Below are positions 54,954 to 63,879 of a DNA stretch of 64,000 bases, one piece after another. The stretch covers positions 62,001 to 126,000 of the forward strand of contig CAMDVD010000003.1 in the NCBI GenBank assembly GCA_945878115.1, in the 5' to 3' direction. The DNA is from Chitinophaga pinensis (GTDB lineage: Bacteria > Bacteroidota > Bacteroidia > Chitinophagales > Chitinophagaceae). The notes beneath the pieces are model-generated. The model made no database searches, was not told the origin of the DNA, and worked only from the letters and a program-made list of their open reading frames with translations. A program made the translations under genes and the position numbers. Position 1 is the stretch's first letter. Each line of letters starts with the position of its first letter.

Positions 54954-55704
54954 AATCATTGATACATTAGAGCAAAACAATTTACACATCTATTCAAGAC
55001 CTTATGAACTCAATATTATTGGTGTAAGAAGCAATAGCCAAATCACTAACAAGTTTGACGATTATATCTATGTATGTTTTAAGAATGGAATGGGTACTTG
55101 GGAAAACCATCGCTTTAATGCAACAACCGATCCGGGTATGCACTTCATCAATAAACCCATGAACTCAAATGGTACAGCCATTTTAAAACATGGGCAATAC
55201 AAAGGAACATATCAAATCGGTTTGCATAGAAGTAAGTATAAAGCACTCGTTCAAAGAAAACCAGTAACAGTCTATAGAAGTAAAAATACAAGCCGAGATA
55301 TTGATACCAAAAAAGCAACTCAAACAGGGCAATTTGGTATCAATATTCATCATGCCAAAGGCGATGGTACTACAGAGGATGTAAATAGATGGAGTGCAGG
55401 TTGTCAGGTAATTGCCAATATCAACGACTTTAAAAAGTTGATGGGTTTTGCAGAGCAACATGCCAAGCTCTATGGTAACAGTTTTACTTATACCCTGATA
55501 GATTTTAGAACAAAGGGTTATGAAAAGGAAGTTCAAGATACAGAACCAAAGAATGAAATCATACCACATACAAATAGCAATTCAAACGATTTACCTGAAC
55601 CAATCAAAAAGAAAAACCACACAGGGCTAATACTGTTAAGCCTCACAGCATTACTGGGATTAGGAACTACTGTGTATTTAATTCAAAATTCAAAAAATGA
55701 ATAA
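54925..55704 (+). CDS. L,D-transpeptidase-like protein with C-terminal membrane anchor
   Basis: 259 residues. A YkuD-like active-site pattern is present: FGINIHHAKG (His142/143) followed by RWSAGCQVIAN (Cys160). The C-terminal segment TGLILLSLTALLGLGTTVYLIQ (about 233-254) is a membrane anchor followed by a short basic tail, so the catalytic part lies on one side of a membrane. It starts inside the amidase gene and ends in ATGAATAA, coupling it to the next gene. Both could act on cell wall during exit or entry. Confidence 0.75.
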   Translation: MNLPYYKQPKIIDTLEQNNLHIYSRPYELNIIGVRSNSQITNKFDDYIYVCFKNGMGTWENHRFNATTDPGMHFINKPMNSNGTAILKHGQYKGTYQIGLHRSKYKALVQRKPVTVYRSKNTSRDIDTKKATQTGQFGINIHHAKGDGTTEDVNRWSAGCQVIANINDFKKLMGFAEQHAKLYGNSFTYTLIDFRTKGYEKEVQDTEPKNEIIPHTNSNSNDLPEPIKKKNHTGLILLSLTALLGLGTTVYLIQNSKNE

Positions 55705-55705
55705 C

Positions 55706-55987
55706 ATGAAACAAAAAGCCAACGCCATACGAGATGGCACAACACAATGGAAGGAACATCTTTTGAAATTTTTACAAGACAAAAATGGAAATCCTTCCAT
55801 GCGAGAAATCGTAATCCTCATAAGTCTTATCTGCATCTTGATTAGTTGGATAGGACAACAATTTTTCCAAAAAGCCATTCCTGAATTTATGTTTTATGCT
55901 TTTGTAAGTATGATAGGTGCAGGATGTTTTGGATACTCAATAGAAAAACCTTTTAAACAAAAACAAAAAAACGAAAAAGAAGAATGA
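55706..55987 (+). CDS. Holin-like small membrane protein
   Basis: 93 residues from ATG 55706 (ATG 55697 in the same frame is an alternative that overlaps the previous stop). Two hydrophobic segments (IVILISLICILISWIGQQFF and FMFYAFVSMIGAGCFGYSI) lie between charged ends, the layout of class II holins. It follows two cell-wall enzymes, where a holin would be expected. Similar two-segment proteins also occur outside phages, so the assignment rests on position. Confidence 0.6.
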   Translation: MKQKANAIRDGTTQWKEHLLKFLQDKNGNPSMREIVILISLICILISWIGQQFFQKAIPEFMFYAFVSMIGAGCFGYSIEKPFKQKQKNEKEE

Positions 55988-56619
55988 GAAAAACCGTAGC
56001 CATTTTTTTAACAGCAATTGCCATTTATGCCATTGGTATTTTTAGTTGCTATGAATTTTACAAACCCAAAGCAAGTGATACTATTCAGCCAAGTCATCAA
56101 ATCGCAAAAACGATTCAAACGCAAAACAAACAAAGCCAAACGCAGTTTAAAAAACTGCAACAAGATAAATTTAGTTTGCAAAAGAAAATTTTAGCCCTCA
56201 AAACCAATTTACAAAAACAAGATGTAAGGGTAAGACAGTTGGAACAAAACATAGGTGATTTATCTTATCAGATTTTGGATAACGAACAAAGCGATACAAC
56301 CTGTTTGCAATTAGCTTGGTACACCGATTCTGTAATGCAAGTCTATCATGTAAAGGATAGTAACTATCAACTACAAACTATTTATACTGACAGTTTGCTA
56401 TGCAAACAAGATAGCACCATACAGCTTTTGCAAAACACCAATATCTTTTTAAACCAAGAGCTTGATACGCTATTGCAAAGCAATATTGTATTACAAAAAG
56501 ACCTGAAGAAAGCCAATAAGTATTTAGTTTTTAGGAAAGTAAGCAATAGAATACTGCAAGGAGGCATGTTAGCAATTATGAGTGTACTCGGTTATATGCA
56601 ACTTAAAAATCTAAACTGA
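55984..56619 (+). CDS. Spanin-like membrane-anchored coiled-coil protein
   Basis: 211 residues. N-terminal membrane segment (VAIFLTAIAIYAIGIFSCYEFY), a long coiled coil (about 45-95 and 120-185), and a second hydrophobic segment at the C-terminus (ILQGGMLAIMSVLGYMQL). It overlaps the holin-like gene by 4 bases. The topology is similar to i-spanins (Rz) of phages, though the C-terminal membrane segment is atypical. Function inferred from position. Confidence 0.58.
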   Translation: MRKTVAIFLTAIAIYAIGIFSCYEFYKPKASDTIQPSHQIAKTIQTQNKQSQTQFKKLQQDKFSLQKKILALKTNLQKQDVRVRQLEQNIGDLSYQILDNEQSDTTCLQLAWYTDSVMQVYHVKDSNYQLQTIYTDSLLCKQDSTIQLLQNTNIFLNQELDTLLQSNIVLQKDLKKANKYLVFRKVSNRILQGGMLAIMSVLGYMQLKNLN

Positions 56620-56698
56620 ATTGCAAGGAATAATAAAGCACAAGACTTAAAATCTTCAACGCTCATTTAAAACTGTAATTCAAAAAAAACATCCATTC

Positions 56699-56947
56699 AT
56701 GAAAGAACGAACTGTCGTTTCTGCCTTCGCCTTATTAAGTTCACTTGGAGCATATTACTACGCCAAACAATACAACAAAGACACAACCCCTCATGTTATG
56801 ATAGGAGGATTTATTGGTGCGTTAGTTGGCGAAATACTCTATGAACAAAGCCGAAGCCGAAATACACTCGGTTCAATAAAACAAAATAAAAAAGAAAAAA
56901 AATATGTCAATAGAAATCAAAAGTATCGGCACAAACTTATCCATTAA
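56699..56947 (+). CDS. Small Gly-rich membrane protein
   Basis: 82 residues with two hydrophobic segments (VVSAFALLSSLGAYYYA and HVMIGGFIGALVGEILY) and a very basic tail. Overlaps the next gene by 44 bases, so its last ~15 codons are shared. No family recognised. It repeats the 'small membrane protein with basic tail' pattern of the operon. Confidence 0.58.
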   Translation: MKERTVVSAFALLSSLGAYYYAKQYNKDTTPHVMIGGFIGALVGEILYEQSRSRNTLGSIKQNKKEKKYVNRNQKYRHKLIH

Positions 56948-57455
56948 AGTTGGAGAAAACACTCGCTTGCTTGCCAAATCATTGGTGCGTGAAGTAAGCA
57001 TTTTAAGAAACAACAACCTCAAATTAGATATTGGTGGTGGTGCATTGCGTAATATCTTCTTACCTATAGCAGATATTGTTTTGCCTGTGCATACCGACAA
57101 TGCAACTTTGTTAGAAGCAGTAAACACCATGCTAACCCCACCTGAAGTTGCCATTCAAGGCGAGTTAGATGAACTGCAAAATGTAGTTGGTCATTTGGAA
57201 ACTTTGGTAGGAAACATGAATCCTGCTTTCTTGCAAGAACCTATGTTCATTGATGAAGGAAATCCAAGAGCGATTTACACAGGATATGCCACATCTGAAT
57301 CCCTGCCATCTCAGCCAAAATTCGCCATCATGCGTACAACAATAACCGATGAGGATATTATTGTAAACGAATGGGCAAATGGAAACTTGAATGCTACAAA
57401 CATTTGGGACAACCGTGAAGGTTTAACCTATGGAGTAGTAGCCGATAGAGGCTAA
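56904..57455 (+). CDS. Last gene of the structural operon, unknown function
   Basis: 183 residues, soluble, beta-rich (IKSIGTNLSIKVGENTRLLAKSLVREVSIL, FLPIADIVLPVHTDNATLLEAVNTML) with an acidic C-terminus. No recognised family. It precedes the strongest terminator of the region (57462-57502), marking the operon end. Could be a structural or a host-takeover protein. Confidence 0.62.
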   Translation: MSIEIKSIGTNLSIKVGENTRLLAKSLVREVSILRNNNLKLDIGGGALRNIFLPIADIVLPVHTDNATLLEAVNTMLTPPEVAIQGELDELQNVVGHLETLVGNMNPAFLQEPMFIDEGNPRAIYTGYATSESLPSQPKFAIMRTTITDEDIIVNEWANGNLNATNIWDNREGLTYGVVADRG

Positions 57456-57461
57456 TCAAAT

Positions 57462-57502
57462 GAAATACCCTTCTTGCGCTTGTGAGAAGGGTATTTCTTC
57501 TT
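57462..57502 (+). terminator. Strong terminator at the end of the structural operon
   Basis: GAAATACCCTTCT (57462-57474) pairs perfectly with AGAAGGGTATTTC (57485-57497) over a 10-base loop, followed by TTCTT. Thirteen base pairs. Confidence 0.9.
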
Positions 57503-57538
57503 AAAATCAATGCGAAGGATGAGCATTAGATTTTAAAA

Positions 57539-57570
57539 TTCCGAAGCGAAGCATTCGGAACTTTTTATAT
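57539..57570 (+). terminator. Second hairpin with T-run before the helicase gene
   Basis: TTCCGAA (57539-57545) pairs with TTCGGAA (57554-57560) over 8 bases, followed by CTTTTTATAT. It lies right before the ATG at 57577, so it may also be a regulatory leader structure rather than a terminator. Confidence 0.5.
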
Positions 57571-57576
57571 GAATAA

Positions 57577-60500
57577 ATGAAAATACCAAACCAACATATT
57601 AATTTTGTGCAACGCATTCAAATGGAATTGCGTTCTAAAAACAAACACAACAAAACCAGTATAGAAAAACTTGCTTCTCTCTATGGCATTACAGACAAAA
57701 CAGAAGTAAAAGAATTAACAGAACTGGCTATTGTAAATGAATGTAGAACCATTACACAAAACAATAGTTTTAGCAACGAAGAAAAATACGAATTGATAGT
57801 AGATTTATATAATCATCAAGTCAATTTAAGCCATAGAACTAGCCAAAGTATTTTATTGCAACAATATTCCACACCTGCACCTATCGGCTATTTAGCAGGA
57901 TTATTTTGTGGTGTTGATAATGAAAGTACAACGGGGTTTGAACCAAGTGCAGGTAATGGATTATTAACCATTGCAGGAAAACCCATACAATTTACTGTCA
58001 ATGAAATTGATGATGTGCGACATAGAAATTTGAAATCTCAAAATTTCTTCGAAGTAACAAAACAAGATGCCACTCTTGAATTTGTGAGATACTTTAGAAA
58101 GTTTGATGCAGTAATAACCAATCCACCATTTGGTAAATTAAATCACAAAGTAGCCTTTGACAATTTTGAATTTGATACCCTTGACCATGTAATGGCATTG
58201 CGAGCATTACAAACTATGAAGATAGACGGTAGAGCTGCAATCATTATTGGTGGACATACACAATGGGATGAGCAAGGCAGAATACAAGCCGGTAAAAACA
58301 GAATCTTTTTTAATTACCTATACCATTATTACAATGTATTAGATGTATTGCAAATCAATGGTGCAAAACTCTATTCAAGACAAGGCACTTCCTTTGATGT
58401 GCGTTTGATTTTGATTGATGGTAGAAAAAAGATGCCACAAGGTGCATCACCTATTTACAATGAAAACACAGATTATGAAATTACTTCTTTCAATGAATTG
58501 TATGAAAGAGTAATGATTCATTACAAAAAAAATATTACAAGCGAAATGACAAATACGCAATTACATAAATTGGAACAAGAAGCAGAAGCACTTCTTAATG
58601 AATTGCCTTTCGATGAAGAATTAGGAATGCCTTATCAACCTGCTTCTACTTCGTGTGTTGTGTTAGACACACAAGTACCCGATAGTATGGGATTTGAAAC
58701 GCATTCAGCTTTACAAAAAATAAAAGAATATGTAGGTGGCGATATGGACAATTTTGTTCGCCACCGATTAAAATATAATTCAGGCACAGAACTATGCAAA
58801 GCATTAAGTGCCGAACAAACCGATGCTGTAGCAGTTGCTATTTACAATATTGAAGCTCGTGGACAAGGTATGATAATTGGCGACCAAACAGGCATTGGTA
58901 AAGGTCGTATTGCTGCATCCATGATTCGCTATGCTGTGATGCAAGGCAAGAAACCTATTTTCATTACAGAAAAGGCAAATCTATTTTCTGACATTTATAG
59001 AGATTTAAAAGCCATTGGTTGTGGGCATTTCAAACCCTTTATTGTCAATGCCAAAGAAAGCAAAACAGATATTAAAGATGAAGATGGTGAAATTATTTAT
59101 CAAGCACCAAGTGCCAATGAGCAAGCAAGAATTTTTGAAGTGCTAACAATACCTAGTCAATATGATTTTGTATTAGGCACTTACTCCCAATTTAATAGTC
59201 CTGATAAAAAACCTGAAAAGCCAAACTTCCTTAGAGCCATTGCAGAAGATAATATTATGATAATGGATGAATCCCACAACTCAAGTGGAAGCAGTAATAC
59301 AGGTGAGTTTTTGCAAAGCGTTGTTGGTTCTGCAAAAGGTGTTGTGTTTCTATCTGCAACCTTTGCCAAACGACCTGATAATATGCCTATCTATGCTATG
59401 AAAACAGCCATTGCCGATTGCAATATGACCAAAGAAGATTTAGTTGAATCCATTACAAAAGGTGGCGTGGCTTTGCAAGAAGTATTGAGTAGTCAGTTAG
59501 TTGCTGAAGGGCAAATGATTAGACGAGAAAGAAGTTTTGAAGGTATAGAAGTAAACTACTTAACACTTGAAGATAAGGAAATTGAACACAAAGCTATTGC
59601 CGATAATATCACCGAAATTATTAGAGATATAATTGCCTTTCAATCTAACCATATTGATACACAAGTAGATGAGTTAGATAAAATTGCAGTTGCCGAAGGA
59701 AAGGAAGTAGAAGTGCGAGAAGGTACATCACAAGCAGGTGTTGACAATCAACCTTACTTCTCAAAAGTGTTTCAAGTTATCAATCAAATGTTGTTTTCTA
59801 TCAAAGCAGAAAGTGTTGCTGAAAGAGCTTTGATGCGTTTAAGAGAAGGCAAGAAGCCCATTATTGCATTTGCCAGTACAATGGGAAGTTTTATTGAGCA
59901 AATGGAAAATAAAAATGGAATGCCAGTTAGCGAAGGTGATACCATTAATGCAGATTTTGCAGAAGTATTGAAGCGTGGTTTAGAATCTGTGATGCGCTAT
60001 ACCGAAAAAGATATGAATGGCGATAGTATTTATAAATCGTTTGCCATTACAGATATGCCAATGGATGCACAAGCTGACTATCAAAAAATAATTAATAAAA
60101 TTAAAAAAGTTAGTACAGGTATTACCATTAGTCCAATTGACATTATCATTCAAAAAATTCAAAACGAAGGATATAAAGTAGCCGAAGTAACCGGCAGAAA
60201 ATATGAGTTGCAAATAAACAGAACTACCAATCAAGGTTTATTAATGCCTAGAAAAAGAATCAATACCAATGATGCTTTCCGACAATTCAATAATAATGAA
60301 GTTGATGTACTCATGATAAACCAAAGTGGTAGTACAGGTGCATCAGCCCATGCAATTGTTACACCCAAAGTGAGTGCTAATGAAGTTAAGCAACGAGTAA
60401 TGATAGTTTTACAAGCTGAATTGGATATTAATACCGAAGTGCAAAAGCGAGGTAGAATAAATCGTACAGGTCAAATCTTAAAGCCAATTTACGATTATGT

Positions 60501-62256
60501 AAATTCTGCAATTCCTGCTGAAAAGAGATTGATGATGATGTTGCAAAAGAAATTAAAATCGTTAGATGCCAATACAACTTCTAACCAAAAGCAAAGCACA
60601 AAGATTTTGGATGTGCCTGATTTTTTAAATAAGTATGGCGATAAAATTGTAAAGGAATATTTGAATGAAAACAAAGAAGTCAACGAATTATTAGGCGACC
60701 CATTAGGATTGCTAAAAAGTGATAGCGAAAAAGAAGAACAGGTGATTGAAGATGCAGCTCATAAAGTTTCAGGAAGAGTTGCCGTATTAAGTACCAAAAT
60801 GCAAAGTGAGTTTTATACAGAAATTGCAGAACGCTATACGGATTATATTGAATACTTAAAACAAATTGGCGAATACGATTTAGAAGTCGAAGCCATGAAC
60901 CTAGAAGCTGAAACCATTGATACTAAAATTGTAAAAATGGGTAAAGGTGGTGATAGTGCATTTGGTGAAGATTCCATTTTAGAAACTGTAAAAGCTAATG
61001 TTCTTAAAAAGCCATTTAGCAAAACTGATTTAGATAATTTATTAAAAGAGAGTTTAGGCAATCGTTTTGAAACTGATATTAAAAACGAAATACTAGAAAA
61101 TTATACTACTCATGTTAATCGTGTTTTGGAATCTGAAAAAGCAGAAACACAAGAGAAGTATAAAAACCTTGTAGCCAATGCAAAAGACGATAAAAAGCTA
61201 TTGCACATCAAAGAAAAGAAAGGTGAACAATCTTATCAAAAAGCATTAGTAGAAAAAGAAGCTGAATTATGGGAAGCTGAAAAAGCAACTCTGCAAAACA
61301 TAGAAAAGACTTTTAATAATCGTAAGAATTATATGGAGCGATTGTTTAAGTTTTTTATCATTGGAAAACAATTACAATACCCTATTGAAAGTTATGGCGA
61401 AGGTCAAACTTTTACAATGGCTGTATTCTTAGGTTTTGTAATAGACATGAAAAAGAAAAACCCTTATGCACCATCTGCATTAAAATTGCGATTCGCTATT
61501 GCAAACAGTAATAAATATATTGCCATGCCAGCATCTTATAGCGATGATATAATGGCTATCATTGGTGCTAGTATGGATGTGCCACATTTACCACATCAAG
61601 AATTGTTGCAAGAGTGGGAAGTACAAATCAAACAGAATATTGTAGATAGAAAAATACGCCACATCATTACAGGAAATCTTCTCCAAGCATTCAGTGATTT
61701 TAAAGGCAAACTTGTGAGTTATACCACTTTGGATGGGGCAACCAAAAAAGGAATTTTAATGCCTGAAAATTGGATAAGCAATAGCAAAGAAACCGAAACA
61801 AGAATTTTGGTGCCTATTCAAAAAGCATTGCCATTGATTAAAAGCATGCAAAGCAATACACAAGTGCTAACAACCAACGGTGTTAGTTTTTTTAGAACAC
61901 CTCATGGCTATAAAATGTTTACGCCAAGTTCAAGACAAAAAGCAGGTGATATTTATTTAGACAAACAATTATTGGAATTGGTGGACAAGAGGATGTTTGA
62001 AAAAGTAAGTGATAAAATGGTAGCCAATATTGAAGCCTATAACATAGATGAAGTAATAAACATCCTTCAACAAAATCATAGCTTGAGTGTAACCGTTCCA
62101 AGAAATATGCTAGATGTTATTATGAATTCGGAAATGAAAGTAAGTAGCAGAATGAAAATTGAAATGCCAACAAAAGAAGAAACACACCCATCAAACAATA
62201 ACCTTTTAGAATTGGAAGCAGAAGCATTAATGCTTGAATTAGAACTAGCTGCATAA
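57577..62256 (+). CDS. Giant DNA methyltransferase plus strawberry-notch-type helicase
   Basis: 1559 residues. The N-terminal part is an adenine-type methyltransferase: FEPSAGNGLL (121-130) and NPPF (182-185). Then a superfamily 2 helicase of the strawberry-notch/SNF2 type: Walker A GDQTGIGKGR (435-444), DESH box (564-567), LSATFAKRP, GASAHA and QKRGRINRTGQ (motif VI). The remaining ~550 residues are helical and unassigned. Such fusions occur in phages and large mobile elements, where they may protect or process DNA. No nuclease motif is seen. Confidence 0.88.
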   Translation: MKIPNQHINFVQRIQMELRSKNKHNKTSIEKLASLYGITDKTEVKELTELAIVNECRTITQNNSFSNEEKYELIVDLYNHQVNLSHRTSQSILLQQYSTPAPIGYLAGLFCGVDNESTTGFEPSAGNGLLTIAGKPIQFTVNEIDDVRHRNLKSQNFFEVTKQDATLEFVRYFRKFDAVITNPPFGKLNHKVAFDNFEFDTLDHVMALRALQTMKIDGRAAIIIGGHTQWDEQGRIQAGKNRIFFNYLYHYYNVLDVLQINGAKLYSRQGTSFDVRLILIDGRKKMPQGASPIYNENTDYEITSFNELYERVMIHYKKNITSEMTNTQLHKLEQEAEALLNELPFDEELGMPYQPASTSCVVLDTQVPDSMGFETHSALQKIKEYVGGDMDNFVRHRLKYNSGTELCKALSAEQTDAVAVAIYNIEARGQGMIIGDQTGIGKGRIAASMIRYAVMQGKKPIFITEKANLFSDIYRDLKAIGCGHFKPFIVNAKESKTDIKDEDGEIIYQAPSANEQARIFEVLTIPSQYDFVLGTYSQFNSPDKKPEKPNFLRAIAEDNIMIMDESHNSSGSSNTGEFLQSVVGSAKGVVFLSATFAKRPDNMPIYAMKTAIADCNMTKEDLVESITKGGVALQEVLSSQLVAEGQMIRRERSFEGIEVNYLTLEDKEIEHKAIADNITEIIRDIIAFQSNHIDTQVDELDKIAVAEGKEVEVREGTSQAGVDNQPYFSKVFQVINQMLFSIKAESVAERALMRLREGKKPIIAFASTMGSFIEQMENKNGMPVSEGDTINADFAEVLKRGLESVMRYTEKDMNGDSIYKSFAITDMPMDAQADYQKIINKIKKVSTGITISPIDIIIQKIQNEGYKVAEVTGRKYELQINRTTNQGLLMPRKRINTNDAFRQFNNNEVDVLMINQSGSTGASAHAIVTPKVSANEVKQRVMIVLQAELDINTEVQKRGRINRTGQILKPIYDYVNSAIPAEKRLMMMLQKKLKSLDANTTSNQKQSTKILDVPDFLNKYGDKIVKEYLNENKEVNELLGDPLGLLKSDSEKEEQVIEDAAHKVSGRVAVLSTKMQSEFYTEIAERYTDYIEYLKQIGEYDLEVEAMNLEAETIDTKIVKMGKGGDSAFGEDSILETVKANVLKKPFSKTDLDNLLKESLGNRFETDIKNEILENYTTHVNRVLESEKAETQEKYKNLVANAKDDKKLLHIKEKKGEQSYQKALVEKEAELWEAEKATLQNIEKTFNNRKNYMERLFKFFIIGKQLQYPIESYGEGQTFTMAVFLGFVIDMKKKNPYAPSALKLRFAIANSNKYIAMPASYSDDIMAIIGASMDVPHLPHQELLQEWEVQIKQNIVDRKIRHIITGNLLQAFSDFKGKLVSYTTLDGATKKGILMPENWISNSKETETRILVPIQKALPLIKSMQSNTQVLTTNGVSFFRTPHGYKMFTPSSRQKAGDIYLDKQLLELVDKRMFEKVSDKMVANIEAYNIDEVINILQQNHSLSVTVPRNMLDVIMNSEMKVSSRMKIEMPTKEETHPSNNNLLELEAEALMLELELAA

Positions 62257-62276
62257 TAAAATTTAAAACAAACACA

Positions 62277-63707
62277 ATGATAAATCAACATAATTACACT
62301 GAATTAGTAAATCAAATAGATTACAACGCCTTGCCTGAAGCCGTGCAAAAGGGATATGATTTTGTAAAGAAATCAACAAACAATTATAGTTCATGGGCTG
62401 TGATGCAACAAAGCGATAAAATCAAACAGGTAATTGAACTTTACTTTAAGAAAGTTGAAAGCTATTTGCCAAAACCCAAAAAGGAAAAAGCAGAAACACC
62501 AAAGCGAGAACCAGTAGCTAAAAAAGAAAAAGTAGTTGCACAAAAAGTTACAACAGCAAAAGTTAGCAAGCCAACAGAAAATATCAATTTTTCAGAAAGG
62601 CTAATAGAAGAAATAAAGTTGATAAAGCGTTTTGTAAATCTACAAGGCAAACAAAAAACACAAGAAGATATACTTCGTTTTATTACTTCGTTACAAAAAG
62701 CTATTGTAGAAAAGAAGGTTCGTAAAACTTCGGTGTATGCTAAAGAAATAGAGTTTATACAAGACGATTTAATTACAACCTATAATCAAATGGGTTCAAA
62801 AACTGTATATCACATCAACCAAAACAAACTAGAAGAACTAGCCAGTATAGTTGGAGCTGAAAAGGTTTTTCCATCTATGCTCTATATTAAAAAGTTTATT
62901 GGATTAGTTGGCAAAAGTGGTATCAAACAAAAAGCAACTGCTTTAAAAACACAATTACATAATGCAGTTTCTAAAGGCAAAATCACTAAGCAAGATAAAT
63001 ATGCAGATAAGCTGAATGAAATATTCGTAACGCTTACAAATTTCCTAGATAACCCAACTCAAAAAACTATCGAAATAACTGAACAAGAATTAAGTGGATT
63101 AAATGATATTGTTGAAGGATGCAATTGTAACATGAATGGCTTTGATTCACCAATTCCCAAAGTGATGAACAGTATGGACTTTGCTAATATGCAATTCAAC
63201 ACAATTGGTTTAAAAGGTAAATGGTTCAACCTCATTGGCGACCCATCACCCAATTTTTCTACAATGGTATTTGGCAAACCTAAAATGGGTAAGAGTTATT
63301 TATGTATTGACTTTGCAGGTTACTTGGCTCGCAATCATGGAAAGGTTCTATATGTAGCCAAAGAAGAAGGACTTGATTTTACTTTACAGAAAAAACTAAA
63401 CGACAAAGATGTGAAACACGAAAATCTATTTGTGGCATCTGAATTACTCAACGACTTAAACCCATACCAATACATCTTTTTGGATAGCGTAAACAAACTT
63501 GGACTAAGTGCTGAAGATTTAACTGCTTTAAGAAAACGCTATCCACACAAATCCTTTGTATTTATATTCCAAACAACCAAAGATGGAAACTTTCGAGGGG
63601 CTAATTCATTTCAGCATGATGTAGATGTGGTAATTGAAGTACCTGAAAGAGGCAAAGCTGTTGGGTTTGGTAGGTTTTCTCAGGGGGGAGAAGTTGGAGT
63701 TTGGTAA
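62277..63707 (+). CDS. RecA/DnaB-like P-loop ATPase
   Basis: 476 residues. Residues 1-300 are helical, with a Lys/Pro-rich linker (about 63-100). The C-terminal domain has Walker A VFGKPKMGKSYLC (333-340), Walker B YIFLDSVNKLG (about 399-406), a central strand KVLYVAKEEG and the end QGGEVGVW. It resembles RecA/RadA-like ATPases of DNA replication or recombination. It does not show the FtsK/HerA packaging motifs. A replication or recombination role is likely; packaging cannot be excluded. Starts 20 bases after the helicase gene. Confidence 0.82.
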   Translation: MINQHNYTELVNQIDYNALPEAVQKGYDFVKKSTNNYSSWAVMQQSDKIKQVIELYFKKVESYLPKPKKEKAETPKREPVAKKEKVVAQKVTTAKVSKPTENINFSERLIEEIKLIKRFVNLQGKQKTQEDILRFITSLQKAIVEKKVRKTSVYAKEIEFIQDDLITTYNQMGSKTVYHINQNKLEELASIVGAEKVFPSMLYIKKFIGLVGKSGIKQKATALKTQLHNAVSKGKITKQDKYADKLNEIFVTLTNFLDNPTQKTIEITEQELSGLNDIVEGCNCNMNGFDSPIPKVMNSMDFANMQFNTIGLKGKWFNLIGDPSPNFSTMVFGKPKMGKSYLCIDFAGYLARNHGKVLYVAKEEGLDFTLQKKLNDKDVKHENLFVASELLNDLNPYQYIFLDSVNKLGLSAEDLTALRKRYPHKSFVFIFQTTKDGNFRGANSFQHDVDVVIEVPERGKAVGFGRFSQGGEVGVW

Positions 63708-63717
63708 TTCATTTTTC

Positions 63718-63879
63718 TTACTGAAATGAGTATAAAATTGCACCTATATACAAAGTGTTTGAAACAGAAATAGAAATATCCTTCACTTTAATATCTTGGT
63801 TTTTATCTAAGAAGCCATTTATTTCTTCTTCTAATTCATGGAGGGTTGCACATTCCAACATTGATGTCCATTGTCTCAT
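63718..63879 (-). CDS. Short Cse60-like protein
   Basis: 53 residues on the minus strand from ATG 63879 to TAA 63718-63720. The pattern LEEEINGFLDKNQDIKVKDISISVSNTLYIGAILYS matches the small alpha/beta Cse60/DUF2758 type (helix, strand, strand). The plus-strand frame over it is not convincing. Function unknown. It is convergent with the ATPase gene and separated by 10 bases. Confidence 0.6.
   Translation of the reverse strand: MRQWTSMLECATLHELEEEINGFLDKNQDIKVKDISISVSNTLYIGAILYSFQ

Noticed and set aside
62277-63707. FtsK/HerA-type packaging ATPase for a tailless virus
   Set aside because: Walker A GKPKMGKS and the short strand order look RecA/DnaB-like; no HerA/FtsK-specific features are seen.
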